64,000 nucleotides of DNA from Burkholderia cenocepacia (GCF_900446215.1 NZ_UAQZ01000016.1:1-64000), one strand, 5' to 3'; positions 47,289-56,702 are shown, counted from the stretch's first letter. Notes: generated from the sequence alone by a model not told the origin. Made by a program: numbers and translations.

Positions 47289-47677
47289 ATCATGACAAGG
47301 CCGCATCGACGACCGGGCGCCACCCGTCCTTCGGGATGCAGATAAAAGCGGCCGGCTCGTCAGCCGGCCGTTGCATGGATCGGCTTTCCCGATACCTGGC
47401 GATCGGGCAGGTCGTTGCCGTGACGCAGCCGGTCGTCCCGGTTCGCGGTTCACACCCGCCAGTCGTCAAATACGGCGTTCACCCGCCGCAAGCTCCCGAT
47501 TGTCAAACAGTGTGAGTCAATCGTCAGCATTTGCAACGGAAGTAACAGTCCCCGCAATTCAATCGTTTTGCGCGTCGGCGCCGCTACATTAGCTCCACCT
47601 GCCGCATGTCGCGGCGAGGCATGCGACAAGCCGCACGAAGGCGGCCCGCAGCAACAACGTCTTTGGGGAGAATGACC
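47289..47677. other. Intergenic region between ggt and the small exported protein gene
   Basis: No gene supported. A second GC-rich dyad lies around 47348-47372 (GCGGCCGGCTCGTCAGCCGGCC). From about 47460 the sequence becomes AT-richer, suiting a promoter for the gene at 47678, with GGGGAG as its ribosome binding site at 47665. Confidence 0.4.
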
Positions 47678-48220
47678 ATGAACAAGATTCGTACGATTCT
47701 GCTGGGTGCCGCTCTGACGGCGATGGCGACTTCGGCTGCATTTGCACAGACCGCCCAGACCGGCGCCCAGGGTTCCGCAGGTGTCGGCGCCCAGGTCCAG
47801 ACGCCGCTGCTCGGCGGCGGCGTGGGCGTGCAGGCGGGCGCCGGCGCGAATGCGGCAGGCTCGGGTTCGGGCGCGGGCAACGTCGTCGGCGGCGCGCTGA
47901 ACGGTGTCGGCAAGACGGTCGGCGGCGTGGGCTCGGCAGCCGGCACGGCAGTGGGCGGCGCGACGCAGGCGGTCGGTTCGGCGGCGGGCGCGACGAAGGA
48001 TGCGGCGGCATCGGCTGTGCATGCGACGAAGTCGCACGTGAAGCACGTCGCAGGTTCGACGAAGAGCCATGCGCAAGGCGCGGTGTCGACCGCGGGCGAT
48101 GTCGCGGGCGGCGCGAAGGCGAAGGCCGGCGAGGCGCTCGAAGGCGCGACGAACGCGGTGCAGGGCGGCGCGTCGGTCGGCGTGAAGGGTTCGGCGTCGG
48201 CGCAAGGCGGCGCGCTGTAA
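47678..48220 (+). CDS. Exported Gly/Ala-rich low-complexity protein
   Basis: 180 residues; start MNKIRTILLG chosen because the GGGGAG site is 7 bases away, whereas the ATG at 47672 is too close. A signal peptide ends AAFA-QT. The mature chain is built from short Gly/Ala/Val repeats (GAGNVVGGALNGVGKTVGGV) and a Lys/His-containing helix (HATKSHVKHVAGSTKSHAQG), then Gly/Ala again. No family is recognised; similar Gly/Ala-rich periplasmic proteins are common in Burkholderia. A strong terminator follows directly. Confidence 0.8.
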   Translation: MNKIRTILLGAALTAMATSAAFAQTAQTGAQGSAGVGAQVQTPLLGGGVGVQAGAGANAAGSGSGAGNVVGGALNGVGKTVGGVGSAAGTAVGGATQAVGSAAGATKDAAASAVHATKSHVKHVAGSTKSHAQGAVSTAGDVAGGAKAKAGEALEGATNAVQGGASVGVKGSASAQGGAL

Positions 48221-48240
48221 TAAACAGCACGCATCCCGCC

Positions 48241-48279
48241 ACGGCCCGGTCCGCTTCGATGCGGGCCGGGCCGTTTTTT
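48241..48279 (+). terminator. Rho-independent terminator
   Basis: A 14-bp almost perfect stem (ACGGCCCGGTCCGC with GCGGGCCGGGCCGT) and a 6-nt loop, ending in a run of seven T. It ends the Gly/Ala-rich protein transcript. Confidence 0.9.
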
Positions 48280-48472
48280 TATCGGCGCGCGGCCCCTGCC
48301 CATTGCCGTCGCGCCATGCTTAAATAGCAGGGCTCCCGACAGCCGGTCGCCGCGATGGTCGTACCGGCCGGCATGGGCCAGCATGTCCGATCGACACCGT
48401 GACGACAGACGATACAAAAACACCGTTCCGGCGAGCCCGGCGCGGTCCGATAACATTCCGAGGCATCACGTC

Positions 48473-49243
48473 ATGACCCTCCTGTTCCGCCTTCTCGCGC
48501 TCGCCTGCGCGCTCTGGCTGGCTGCCTGCGCGGCGCCGCCCCCGCCGTCCGCCAGTACCGCCGCGCCCAGCGCCGCGCCGGACGCCAGCGAACGCCGCGG
48601 GCTCGGTACCGCGTGGGGCGAGTCGGTGCGATCCGAAACCCGGCAGGTCGAATTCGAACGCGCGGATCCGGCGAAGCCGACGGACCTCGCGTCGGTCTAC
48701 TACAACGACGTGCTGCCCGGCCATCTTCCCCCGTCGCAGGTGCGCCGGCTGCCGACCCGCATCGCGCTCGCGAACGGCGACATCGCGCTGTCGTTTACCG
48801 ACGAGAAGGGGGCGCCGCTGCGTCTCGCGCGCAGCAACGGCCGCTGGCACATGGCCGGCGTCGAAGGCTCGCGCTACATGATCGTGTTGCGTAACCAGGG
48901 GCGCCGCGCGTTCGAGGTCGTGTCGACGGTCGATGGACTCGACGTGCGGTCGGGGCGGCCGGGCAGCTATACGAACGGCGGCTACGTGCTGTATCCGGGC
49001 CGCACGCTGACGATCGAGGGTTTCCGCAAGAGCCGCGACGAAGTCGCCGCGTTCCGCTTCGCGGCCGTGCCCGACAGCTATGTCGCGAATTCAAGGTACG
49101 GCGATGCCGCGAACGTCGGCGTGATCGGTGTGGCGCTGTTCGCACAGAAGGAGAGCGACGAGGATGCGCTTCGCCGCAACGCGAATCCATTCCCCGGCAA
49201 CGACAACGGCTATGCGCCGCCGCCCGTTCCGCGCGGCGAGTGA
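48473..49243 (+). CDS. Lipoprotein of unknown function, pilus-chaperone-like architecture
   Basis: 256 residues. Start at 48473 gives MTLLFRLLALACALWLAACA with lipobox LAAC, so a lipid-anchored envelope protein. A Pro/Ala/Ser linker (about 22-38) follows. The globular part contains VYYNDVLPGHLPPSQVRRLP, a segment NGRWHMAGVEGSRYMIVLRN and repeats of beta-rich wording (FEVVSTVDGLDVRSGRPGSY, GYVLYPGRTLTIEGFRKS). The phrase YMIVLRNQGRRAFEVVSTVDG recalls envelope beta-sandwich proteins, but I cannot name a family. It stands alone between two terminator-like elements. Confidence 0.8.
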   Translation: MTLLFRLLALACALWLAACAAPPPPSASTAAPSAAPDASERRGLGTAWGESVRSETRQVEFERADPAKPTDLASVYYNDVLPGHLPPSQVRRLPTRIALANGDIALSFTDEKGAPLRLARSNGRWHMAGVEGSRYMIVLRNQGRRAFEVVSTVDGLDVRSGRPGSYTNGGYVLYPGRTLTIEGFRKSRDEVAAFRFAAVPDSYVANSRYGDAANVGVIGVALFAQKESDEDALRRNANPFPGNDNGYAPPPVPRGE

Positions 49244-49592
49244 GCGCAGGTAGCCGGGCGCGTGCGTCGCGACGCACGCGGGGCGATCCCGCGTGTGTTC
49301 CTGCTCCCCGTTCGACGCTTTCCCGGCGTCGTTTCGCTGTCACGCGATCGTGCTGCGGCACAATGGCGGTTCGCATCGGTATCGCGTGCTTCCCCGCCGT
49401 CCGGACCGACGGAGAACGCATGTCGTTACCCGCTTTCAGGTACCATCGCGACCCGCTTGCAACGGGCAGCGCGATCCGGCTCGGCGCGTGTCGCATGTGC
49501 GGCGGCAGGCCTGGCGGCTACCAGGGTGACGCCTGACGGCACGGGCCCGTGCGAGCGGCGTCGCCCCTTCGCCATGAAACAGAGGAACCTTC
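49244..49592. other. Intergenic region with a 22-bp perfect palindrome
   Basis: No gene is supported. CGCGTGCGTCG followed by its exact complement occupies 49259-49280, 15 bp after the lipoprotein stop. It could act as a transcript-end hairpin or protein site. The remainder leads to the GTG start at 49593, preceded by AGAGGA. Confidence 0.45.
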
Positions 49593-50843
49593 GTGAAGTT
49601 CATCCACGCGGCAGACATTCACCTTGACAGCCCGTTGCACGGCCTGAGCGCGTACCCCGACGCGCCGGCCGCGCAGTTGCGCAACGCGTCGCGCGAGGCG
49701 CTGCGGCAACTCGTGGATCGGGCGATCGAGGAGGAAGTCGCGTTCCTCGTGATCGCGGGCGACCTGTACGACGGCGACTGGAAGGATCACAACACGGGCA
49801 TCTTCTTCGGCCAGCAGATGGGCCGCCTGCGCAAGGCCGGGATCCGTGCGTTCGTCCTCGGCGGCAACCACGATGCCGAAAGCGAGATGACGAAGAAGCT
49901 GACGCTGCCCGACAACGTCACGGTGTTCGGCCATCGCAAGCCGGAAACCTTCAGGCTGCCGGAATTCGACGTCGCGCTGCACGGGCAGAGCTTCAAGGAC
50001 AAGGCTGTCGTCGACAATCTCGCGGTCGGCTATCCGGACCCGGTGCCCGGGTACTACAACATCGGCGTGCTGCACACGGCGCTCGAAGGGTATGCGGCGC
50101 ACGCGAACTACGCGCCGTGCACGCTGGCCGAACTGCACGCGAAAGGCTACGACTACTGGGCGCTCGGCCACGTGCACGAATTCCAGCAATGGACGGGCCC
50201 GTCCACCGTCGTGTTTCCCGGCAACCTGCAAGGGCGCCATATCCGCGAAACCGGCCGGCGCGGCGCGGTGCTCGTGACGGTCGAGCAAGGCAACACGCAG
50301 GTCGAGCGACTGTATCTCGACGTGCTGCGCTGGGAAGCCGTGTCGGTCGATGCGTCCGATTGCCTGTCGGTGGCCGATCTGTCGCGAAAGATCGGCCAGT
50401 CGCTGGAGGCGCTGTTGACCGTCGACGGCCACGTGCCGCGCGCGGTGCGCGTCACCGTCACCGGGCGCACGCCCGCGCATGGCCTCTTTTTCGGCCGCGC
50501 GCCGCAGTTGCGTGCGGAAGTGCTGAACCAGATCGGCATCATCGGCAACGAGCGGCTGTGGCTGGAGAAGGTCCGGCTCGCGACGTCCGCTGCCGATCGG
50601 CAGCCGGGCGAAAGCGAACCGCTCGAGGCGCTGGAGGACCTGAAGCAGATCCTGGCCGACGCCGCGCATGATCCGGATTTCCTCGCGCTGCTCGAACGCG
50701 ACCTGAAGCCGTTCGTCGGCAAGGTCCGCAGCGACGTGAAGGAGGAGGTGCCGTTGCTGACGATGGTGCGCGCGGGCGAGCTGACCGCGCTGGTCGAGCA
50801 GGTCGGGCCCGCGTTGCTCGCGCGGCTCGCGAGGGGGGAGTAA
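49593..50843 (+). CDS. SbcD/YhaO-like DNA exonuclease (metallophosphoesterase)
   Basis: 416 residues from a GTG start with AGAGGA site. Calcineurin-like phosphoesterase motifs are all present: MKFIHAADIHLDSPL (D-x-H), FLVIAGDLYDGDW (GD), VLGGNHDAES (GNHD), and YWALGHVHEF (GHxH) with NIGVLHTALEG. C-terminal helical region about 300-416. It acts with the AAA-type subunit encoded 3 bp downstream as the nuclease of an SbcCD/Mre11-Rad50-like complex that processes DNA ends or hairpins. YhaO partners are usually of this length. Confidence 0.92.
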   Translation: MKFIHAADIHLDSPLHGLSAYPDAPAAQLRNASREALRQLVDRAIEEEVAFLVIAGDLYDGDWKDHNTGIFFGQQMGRLRKAGIRAFVLGGNHDAESEMTKKLTLPDNVTVFGHRKPETFRLPEFDVALHGQSFKDKAVVDNLAVGYPDPVPGYYNIGVLHTALEGYAAHANYAPCTLAELHAKGYDYWALGHVHEFQQWTGPSTVVFPGNLQGRHIRETGRRGAVLVTVEQGNTQVERLYLDVLRWEAVSVDASDCLSVADLSRKIGQSLEALLTVDGHVPRAVRVTVTGRTPAHGLFFGRAPQLRAEVLNQIGIIGNERLWLEKVRLATSAADRQPGESEPLEALEDLKQILADAAHDPDFLALLERDLKPFVGKVRSDVKEEVPLLTMVRAGELTALVEQVGPALLARLARGE

Positions 50844-50846
50844 GCG

Positions 50847-53800
50847 ATGCGCATCCGCCAGCTCGATCTGATCAAGTACGGCAAGTTCACCGACGAGACG
50901 CTGCGTTTTCCGTCGGCCAGCGAGGATTTTCACGTGATCGTCGGGCCGAACGAGGCGGGCAAGTCGACGATCCGCACGGCCGTGTCCGAGTTGCTGTTCG
51001 GGATGAAGCTGCAGACGCCGCTCGATTTCCTGCACAGCACACCCGAGTTGCGAATCGGCGGCGTGCTGGAGAGCGGCGCCGGTGAACTCGCGTTCCACCG
51101 GGCGCGTGGCCGCAGTTCGTTGCGCACGCCCGCCGACGACAAGCTGCCCGACGACTATCTGGCCGCGATCCTCGACGGTGCGACGCGCGAATTCTTCGAG
51201 CAGATGTTCGGGCTCGATCACGGGCGGCTGGTCGATGGCGGCCGCAGCATTCTCGACGCATCGGACAAGCTCGGCCAGGTGCTGTTCGAATCGGCGGCCG
51301 GCGTCGGCAGCCTCGGGCCGGTGCGCGAGGAACTCGACGCGCGCGCGCTCGAATTGTGGGCGCCGCGTCGCAGCGGCAGCGCGTTTGCGCTGGCCGAAAC
51401 GGCGTTCAACGAAGCCGTCGCCGAACTGAAGACGGTCCAGGTGCGCACGCGCGACTGGGTCGATCGCAAGGACGCGCGCGAAGCGGTCGAGCAGCAGATC
51501 GAGCAGGTGCGCGCGGAACAGCGCCGGCTCGAAGCGCTGCGCTCGAAGCTCGAACGCGTGCGGCGGCTCGCGCCGTACTTGAAGGAACTGACGGTCAAGG
51601 ACGCGGCGCTGGCGGAACTCGGCGCGGTCGTCGAGTTGCCGCCGACCGCGTATGCGGATCTGCTGAAGGCGCAAGGCGATCTCGCGGCCGAGCAGAAGGT
51701 GCTCGAGGAACGGCGCGCCGACCTGCTCGCGAAGCGGCAGGCGCGCGATGCGATCGCCGCGGACGCCGACACGCTGGCGCTCGAAGCGGATATCGAGGCG
51801 CTCGACCGGCTGCGCGGCGCATGCATGAATCACGCGCAGGATCTGCTGCTGCTCGGCGCGGACGTCGAGCGGCACCTGTCCGCCGCGCTGTCGGCGGCCG
51901 CGCAACTCGGCTGGCCGACGGACGAAGCGTCGCTGCGCGCCGCGTTGCCGACGGCGCTGTCGCTGCAGACCGTCGCGAACCTGCTGCGCGAGCATGGCGC
52001 GTTGCGCCAGGCGCTCGCCGGCGCGCGCGAATCGCTCGACGAACGCACGCGCGAGCTGGCGCAGGTCCGCGAACAACAGGCGCGCCTGTCGACCGTCGAC
52101 GTGCCGCAAGCATTGCGCGCGGCGCTGGCCGATGCACAGGGTTTTCGCAACAGCGGCCCGCGCGAGCAGGCGCTGGCGCATGACATCGCGGCTGCCGAAC
52201 GCACGCTGACCGGCGCGCTCGATGCGCTCGGCCCATGGCGGATGCCGGTCGACGCGCTGCGCGCGCTCGACGTGCCGTCGGCCCCGCGGCTCGGCGCGTT
52301 GCTCAAGGAAGACAGCGAACGCGCCAGCGCGGCCGCTGCCGCGCGCGACGCGCGGGATGGCGCGCTCGAGGAACTCGAACGGCTTGTGCTGCAGGAGAAG
52401 CATTTCGCGGAGAACCACAAGGTCGTCACGACCGCCGACGTGCTGGCGGCGCGTGCGCGGCGCGACGGCGCGTGGGGCGAGATCCGCAGCGGGGCCGTCG
52501 ATCTCGCAACGGGCGCACCGGCGGTCGACGCCGCGATTCGCCTCGCCGACGAACTCGTCGATGCGCAGCTCGGCGCGACCCAGGCCGCGGCGACGCTGCA
52601 ATCGCTGCGTCAGCAGGTCGAATCCGCCCGTGCAGGCGTGACGCGCCGGCAAGCCGCGCTGGACGAACGCGAGCGCGAGCTCGCCGCACATCGCGACGCC
52701 TGGGCCGCGCTCGCGACGACGGCCGCGGTGCCCGGCATGCCGCTGGCGGCGATGGGCGACTGGCTCGCGAAGCGCGACGCGGTGTTCGCCGCGCAGGCCG
52801 AGCTCGATCGTCAGCGTCGCGAATTCGACGCGATGCGTGCTGCCCGTGCCAGCGCGGAAGCCGCGCTGCGCGCGGCGCTGCTGCCGGTATCGCGGGGCGG
52901 CGAGGCGGACGGATTGGCCGCGCTCGTCGCCGTCGCCGAGACGTTCGTGCAGTCGGCCGAGAAAGCGGCCGCGCAGAAGGACAGCCTCGACGATCGTGCG
53001 CGGGAAGCCGAACGCGGCTGCGCGACCGCGCAGTTGCGGGCCGATCATGCGCAAACGGCTTACGACGCGTGGCAAGCGCAATGGCGCGACGCGCTGGCCG
53101 ACGCGAAACTGTCCGCGAGCGCGACGACGCTGGCCGCGGCGGAAGGCGCGCTCGGGCTCGCGAATACGGTGACGGCCGAACTGGCCGATGCCGACGCGCC
53201 GCGCAACCGGATCGCCGCGATCCGCGCGAAGTTGAACGCGCTCGAGGCCGGCGCGCGGCGGCTTGCCGAAGCGCTCGCGCCGGAATGGCTGGCGAGCGGC
53301 GACTGGCCGGACGTCGCGCGGCGGCTGACGATGCGCCTCGCGGCCGCCCGGGAAATCGCGCGTGCGATCGATCGTGCCGACGAGGCCGTGCGGCAGGCCG
53401 ACGGCAAGGTCGCGGACGCGGCGGCCGCGGTGGCCGGCGCCGACGCGCGCATCCAGCCGCTGCTGCAACGGGCCGGCGTCGCGTCGATCGATGCGGCGCT
53501 GCCGCTGGCCGAGCGTTCGGATCGCCAGCGCCAGCTTCGTCAGGCGGTCGATGCCGCGCACGAGGCGCTGGTGCGCGACGGCGACGGGCTGTCCCGGTCC
53601 GCCGTCGAGGCCGAGGTGGCGGAACAGGACATTGCCGACGTGCCGGCGCATCTGGAAGCGGTGAAGCAGTCGCTGGACGATGTCGGCAAACGGCTGAACG
53701 CGTTGTCGCAGCAGCAGGTCGTGGCCGATCAGGCGTTCGGCGCGATCGACGGCCAGGCGAACGCGGCGGTCGCCGAGTCGAAGCGGCAGGAGGCGCTCGC

Positions 53801-54317
53801 GGCAATGGGCGACGCGGCCGAACAGTATCTGGAAGCGGCCACGGCGAGCCGCTTGCTGAAGTGGGCGACGGATCGCTACCGTGACCAGAAGCAGGGGCCG
53901 ATGCTGCGGCGCGCGGGCGAGATCTTCGCCGGGCTCACGCTGGGCGAATTCGCGAAGCTGACCGTCGATACCGAACGGACGCCGCCCGCGCTGTATGCAC
54001 GGCGTACGAAGGGGACGTCGGTCGAGGTCGCCGGGTTGAGCGAAGGGACGCGCGATCAGCTGTTCCTCGCGCTGCGGATCGCGGCGCTCGAGTTGCAGCT
54101 CGGCAGCCGCACGGCGCTGCCGTTCGTCGCCGACGACCTGTTCATCAATTTCGACGACGCGCGTGCGAAGGCGGGGCTCGATGCGCTGCGCGATCTGTCG
54201 ACGCGTACCCAGGTGCTGTTCCTGACGCACCACGACCACCTGCTGCCGCTCGTGAGGGACGTATTCGGCGCGCGGGTCAACGTGGTCGAGTTGCAGCGCG
54301 CGCCGGTCGGCGCGTGA
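50847..54317 (+). CDS. SbcC/YhaN-like AAA ATPase with coiled coils
   Basis: 1156 residues. N-terminal Walker A is in VGPNEAGKSTIRTAVSELLF (residues 32-51). Residues about 180-960 are heptad-rich coiled coil with Ala/Arg/Glu. The C-terminal half-ATPase carries the signature motif AGLSEGTRDQLFLALRIAAL and Walker B LPFVADDLFINFDD. SMC/Rad50-like architecture. It is translated in one operon with the nuclease gene upstream, 3 bp apart. Such pairs act in recombination and repair, and some act in phage or plasmid restriction; there is no neighbour that decides here. Intact. Confidence 0.92.
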   Translation: MRIRQLDLIKYGKFTDETLRFPSASEDFHVIVGPNEAGKSTIRTAVSELLFGMKLQTPLDFLHSTPELRIGGVLESGAGELAFHRARGRSSLRTPADDKLPDDYLAAILDGATREFFEQMFGLDHGRLVDGGRSILDASDKLGQVLFESAAGVGSLGPVREELDARALELWAPRRSGSAFALAETAFNEAVAELKTVQVRTRDWVDRKDAREAVEQQIEQVRAEQRRLEALRSKLERVRRLAPYLKELTVKDAALAELGAVVELPPTAYADLLKAQGDLAAEQKVLEERRADLLAKRQARDAIAADADTLALEADIEALDRLRGACMNHAQDLLLLGADVERHLSAALSAAAQLGWPTDEASLRAALPTALSLQTVANLLREHGALRQALAGARESLDERTRELAQVREQQARLSTVDVPQALRAALADAQGFRNSGPREQALAHDIAAAERTLTGALDALGPWRMPVDALRALDVPSAPRLGALLKEDSERASAAAAARDARDGALEELERLVLQEKHFAENHKVVTTADVLAARARRDGAWGEIRSGAVDLATGAPAVDAAIRLADELVDAQLGATQAAATLQSLRQQVESARAGVTRRQAALDERERELAAHRDAWAALATTAAVPGMPLAAMGDWLAKRDAVFAAQAELDRQRREFDAMRAARASAEAALRAALLPVSRGGEADGLAALVAVAETFVQSAEKAAAQKDSLDDRAREAERGCATAQLRADHAQTAYDAWQAQWRDALADAKLSASATTLAAAEGALGLANTVTAELADADAPRNRIAAIRAKLNALEAGARRLAEALAPEWLASGDWPDVARRLTMRLAAAREIARAIDRADEAVRQADGKVADAAAAVAGADARIQPLLQRAGVASIDAALPLAERSDRQRQLRQAVDAAHEALVRDGDGLSRSAVEAEVAEQDIADVPAHLEAVKQSLDDVGKRLNALSQQQVVADQAFGAIDGQANAAVAESKRQEALAAMGDAAEQYLEAATASRLLKWATDRYRDQKQGPMLRRAGEIFAGLTLGEFAKLTVDTERTPPALYARRTKGTSVEVAGLSEGTRDQLFLALRIAALELQLGSRTALPFVADDLFINFDDARAKAGLDALRDLSTRTQVLFLTHHDHLLPLVRDVFGARVNVVELQRAPVGA

Positions 54318-54435
54318 TGCGGGCACGCCGGGAAGCCGGCGCACGGGAAGGGTCATCGCGTACAGGTAGTATGAGCGGTTCCGAAATGCACGCGGCCGGT
54401 TCAACGGCCGCGGTCTGGCCACACGAGGGGTGAAT

Positions 54436-54960
54436 ATGAAGAAGCTGGTAGCCGCGATTGCGTTCGCGGCGGACAAGCATCGCAATCAACGGCGCAAGGA
54501 CGAAGAAGCGTCGCCGTACATCAATCATCCGATCGCGCTCGCCGACGTACTGGCCAACGAGGCCGGCGTCGAGGACGAGCGCGTGATCGTCGCGGCGGTG
54601 TTGCACGACACGGTCGAGGATACGGAGACGACCGAGCAGGAGTTGCTGCGGCTGTTCGGCAAGGATGTGGCGGACATCGTGATGGAAGTCACCGACGACA
54701 AGTCGCTGCCGAAGGAGGAGCGCAAGCGTCTGCAGGTCGAGCACGCGGCCACCATCAGCCGGCGCGCGAAGCTGGTGAAGCTGGCCGACAAGATCTGCAA
54801 CCTGCGCGACATCGCCCGGCATCCGCCCGCGGACTGGCCGCTCGAACGCAAGCAGGCGTACTTCGACTGGGCGAAGTCGGTCGTCGACCCGATGCGCGGC
54901 GTCCATCCCGGTCTCGAGGCGATCTTCGACACCGCGTACGCGGCACGGCCGGCGGACTGA
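54436..54960 (+). CDS. MESH1-like HD-domain ppGpp hydrolase
   Basis: 174 residues, a single HD domain without synthetase or TGS parts. Start ATG at 54436 with a GAGGGG site. The metal ligands are seen in FAADKHRNQRRKD (His), VAAVLHDTVEDTETTEQELL (HD-x2-ED), and KLVKLADKICNLRDI with the second Asp/Asn, as in the SpoT hydrolase domain and MESH1. Family members cleave (p)ppGpp or act as NADPH phosphatases; which applies cannot be read from sequence. The DUF429 gene follows after 7 bp and is probably co-transcribed. Confidence 0.9.
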   Translation: MKKLVAAIAFAADKHRNQRRKDEEASPYINHPIALADVLANEAGVEDERVIVAAVLHDTVEDTETTEQELLRLFGKDVADIVMEVTDDKSLPKEERKRLQVEHAATISRRAKLVKLADKICNLRDIARHPPADWPLERKQAYFDWAKSVVDPMRGVHPGLEAIFDTAYAARPAD

Positions 54961-54967
54961 CGCACGC

Positions 54968-55645
54968 ATGCGATCGGCCCGATCCGCCGCACCACGACCG
55001 GCTGCAGTCGCGGGTGTCGACGTCGGCGGCGACAGGAAGCTGTGCGATCTCGTGATCCTGCGTGGCTCGACGGTCGTCTGTCGGGAAGCGCGAATCGCGC
55101 CCGAGTCGTTGCCCGCACTGTGTCTCGCCCATGACGTCGTGGCCGTCGGCGTCGACGCGCCGAGCCTGTGGTGGACAGGGAGCGGCCGCCGCGCGGCCGA
55201 GCAGGCGCTCGCGCGCGAACGGATCTCGTGCTTCCCGACGCCGTCGCGCGAGCAGGCCATTGCGAGCACGTCGGGCTTCTTCGACTGGATGTTCATGGGA
55301 GAGCGCGTCTACCGCGCGCTTTCGGACGCCTATCCGTTGCTGACGGATGCGCGCTACGCGGGCGGCCGTGCGAGCTTCGAAACCTATCCTTATGCGATTA
55401 CCTGCGCGATGCTGGGCAAGGCCGTGGCGTCGGCGAAGCAGAAGCGCAATCAGCGGCAGCAATTGCTGGAGCGGCTGGGAATCGACGTATCGACGCTGCG
55501 CACCGTCGATGCGCGAGACGCCACCTTGTGCGCGTTGACGGCGCAGTACGTGATCGACGGGAACGCGCATGCGTATGGCGATGCGGCGGGCGGGTACATC
55601 CGCGTGCCGGTGATGAGCGAGACGATCGTGCTCGATTCGCCGTAG
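54968..55645 (+). CDS. DUF429 protein, predicted RNase H-like nuclease
   Basis: 225 residues. The DUF429 pattern begins with AGVDVGGDRKLCDLVILRGS (Asp as first acidic residue of the RNase H fold) and AVGVDAPSLWWTGSGRRAAE (second Asp), with FFDWMFMGERVYRALSDAYP, FETYPYAITCAMLG (Glu-Thr-Tyr-Pro, a family hallmark), KQKRNQRQQLLERLGIDVST and VDARDATLCALTAQYV (Asp-Ala). The protein is probably cytosolic. No experimentally settled role is known to me. Confidence 0.87.
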   Translation: MRSARSAAPRPAAVAGVDVGGDRKLCDLVILRGSTVVCREARIAPESLPALCLAHDVVAVGVDAPSLWWTGSGRRAAEQALARERISCFPTPSREQAIASTSGFFDWMFMGERVYRALSDAYPLLTDARYAGGRASFETYPYAITCAMLGKAVASAKQKRNQRQQLLERLGIDVSTLRTVDARDATLCALTAQYVIDGNAHAYGDAAGGYIRVPVMSETIVLDSP

Positions 55646-55797
55646 CGGCGACGTGCGGCTCCGCGCGGGATGGCGGTCGGAGGGCGAACGCTTCGTGCGG
55701 GAAGAATGCCGCAGGCCCGGCGATGCAGCGGGCGGCTAGCGGCTGTCGGCGGGCACGACGTGAGGCCGGTGCACCGCGCGATGCCGGGCGAGCCTGT

Positions 55798-56235
55798 TCA
55801 ATCCTCGAGGATGGATGTCGGCACGCTGGACAGGTCGCATGCTTGGGCATGCGCGAAGTAGCTGTCCGCATCGTCGATCATCACGACCGCGACATCGATC
55901 AACTCGTCCAGCCGTTGCAGCAGCGATTCCCGCCACTCGATGTCTTCGTCGCGCTCGGGCGTCTTGTCCAGCTGCTCGATGATCGAGTCGGCGGTCTGCA
56001 GGAATGGAATCGCCTGCTGATAGTTTTCGATCGAGACCAGCGCCGCGTTGCGCGCACCCACGAGTCGCTCGCGATGCGTATCCGCGAGTTCGGATTCGCC
56101 GCTGATGCGCGGCAGCATGTCCGAGATGCGTTGCAGAAGCGGCGGGACCTCTTGTTCCAGCAGGATCGCGCGCTCGCGCAGTGCCGCATATTCGTCGCGA
56201 AGGTCGGTGTCGCCGGGTTGAGTCGTGCTGTCCAT
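55798..56235 (-). CDS. Uncharacterised acidic helical protein
   Basis: 145 residues. The start at 56235 (MDSTTQPGDTDLRDEYAALR) is preferred to a GTG/ATG upstream because it begins the compositionally uniform part. Rich in Asp, Glu, Leu and Ala with predicted long helices (YAALRERAILLEQEVPPLLQ, EWRESLLQRLDELIDVAVVM); no signal, no membrane segment, no motif. It may be a small adaptor. It faces away from the rrn operon. Confidence 0.72.
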   Translation of the reverse strand: MDSTTQPGDTDLRDEYAALRERAILLEQEVPPLLQRISDMLPRISGESELADTHRERLVGARNAALVSIENYQQAIPFLQTADSIIEQLDKTPERDEDIEWRESLLQRLDELIDVAVVMIDDADSYFAHAQACDLSSVPTSILED

Positions 56236-56444
56236 CGTCAATATGAGTGCGTGGTTCGGTCGCGGCATGATACTCGACCGCGCCGGGTTCCTTGGCCGTT
56301 CCGCGCCCCCTCATATAGGGGGAAAGAGACGTGTTCGTCATATCTTTGGACGGCGGCGCGCGTTGCGCTTCCCGGCCCGTCGAGCCTAAAGCCTCCGTGC
56401 GCGTGAGCGCACGGAGGCTTTTTCAAACTTTCTTCACAAACCGC
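56236..56444. other. Spacer between the small gene and the rrn promoter, with an orphan terminator
   Basis: This spacer has no gene. It carries a complete terminator at 56388-56424 that faces the rrn operon but has no plus-strand gene ahead of it. A short RNA or read-through insulator is possible. Confidence 0.4.
56388..56424 (+). terminator. Rho-independent terminator upstream of the rrn promoter
   Basis: AAAGCCTCCGTGCGC pairs with GCGCACGGAGGCTTT around GTGA, followed by T5. It lies 20 bp before the rrn -35 box and points toward the operon. Confidence 0.88.
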
Positions 56445-56473
56445 TTGCATGGATGGGGGCAGGTGCTTAGAAT
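56445..56473 (+). promoter_or_regulatory. rrn promoter
   Basis: -35 TTGCAT at 56445-56450, exact 17-bp spacer, -10 TAGAAT at 56468-56473. Transcription would begin about 400 bp before the 16S start, leaving a long leader. Confidence 0.75.
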
Positions 56474-56693
56474 CACGCCTCTTTCGCGCCAACGGAAACG
56501 CGGCGCGGGAGGAAGGGAGGCAGTGCCGTTGGGTTCGGAGGTAGCGAGCCTCGGCGGTACGGAAGTTGAGCCCCGCAGTCGCAACGAAGTCGTTCAGAAA
56601 GTTGTTGACGAGCTGCGAAACACGGTTCATAATCTCACTTCTCTGCTGCTGAAAACGCAGCGCTGCTGAGGGGTTCAAGATCCCTCGCAGACA

Positions 56694-56702
56694 TGCTCTT
56701 TA
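56694..56702 (+). promoter_or_regulatory. rrn leader boxA antitermination site
   Basis: TGCTCTTTA matches the boxA consensus that recruits NusB/S10 for rRNA antitermination; it lies 188 bp before the 16S gene. Confidence 0.8.

Noticed and set aside
47348-47372. Second GC-rich dyad after ggt as a terminator
   Set aside because: No T-run and a weak stem; likely a local GC-rich repeat.
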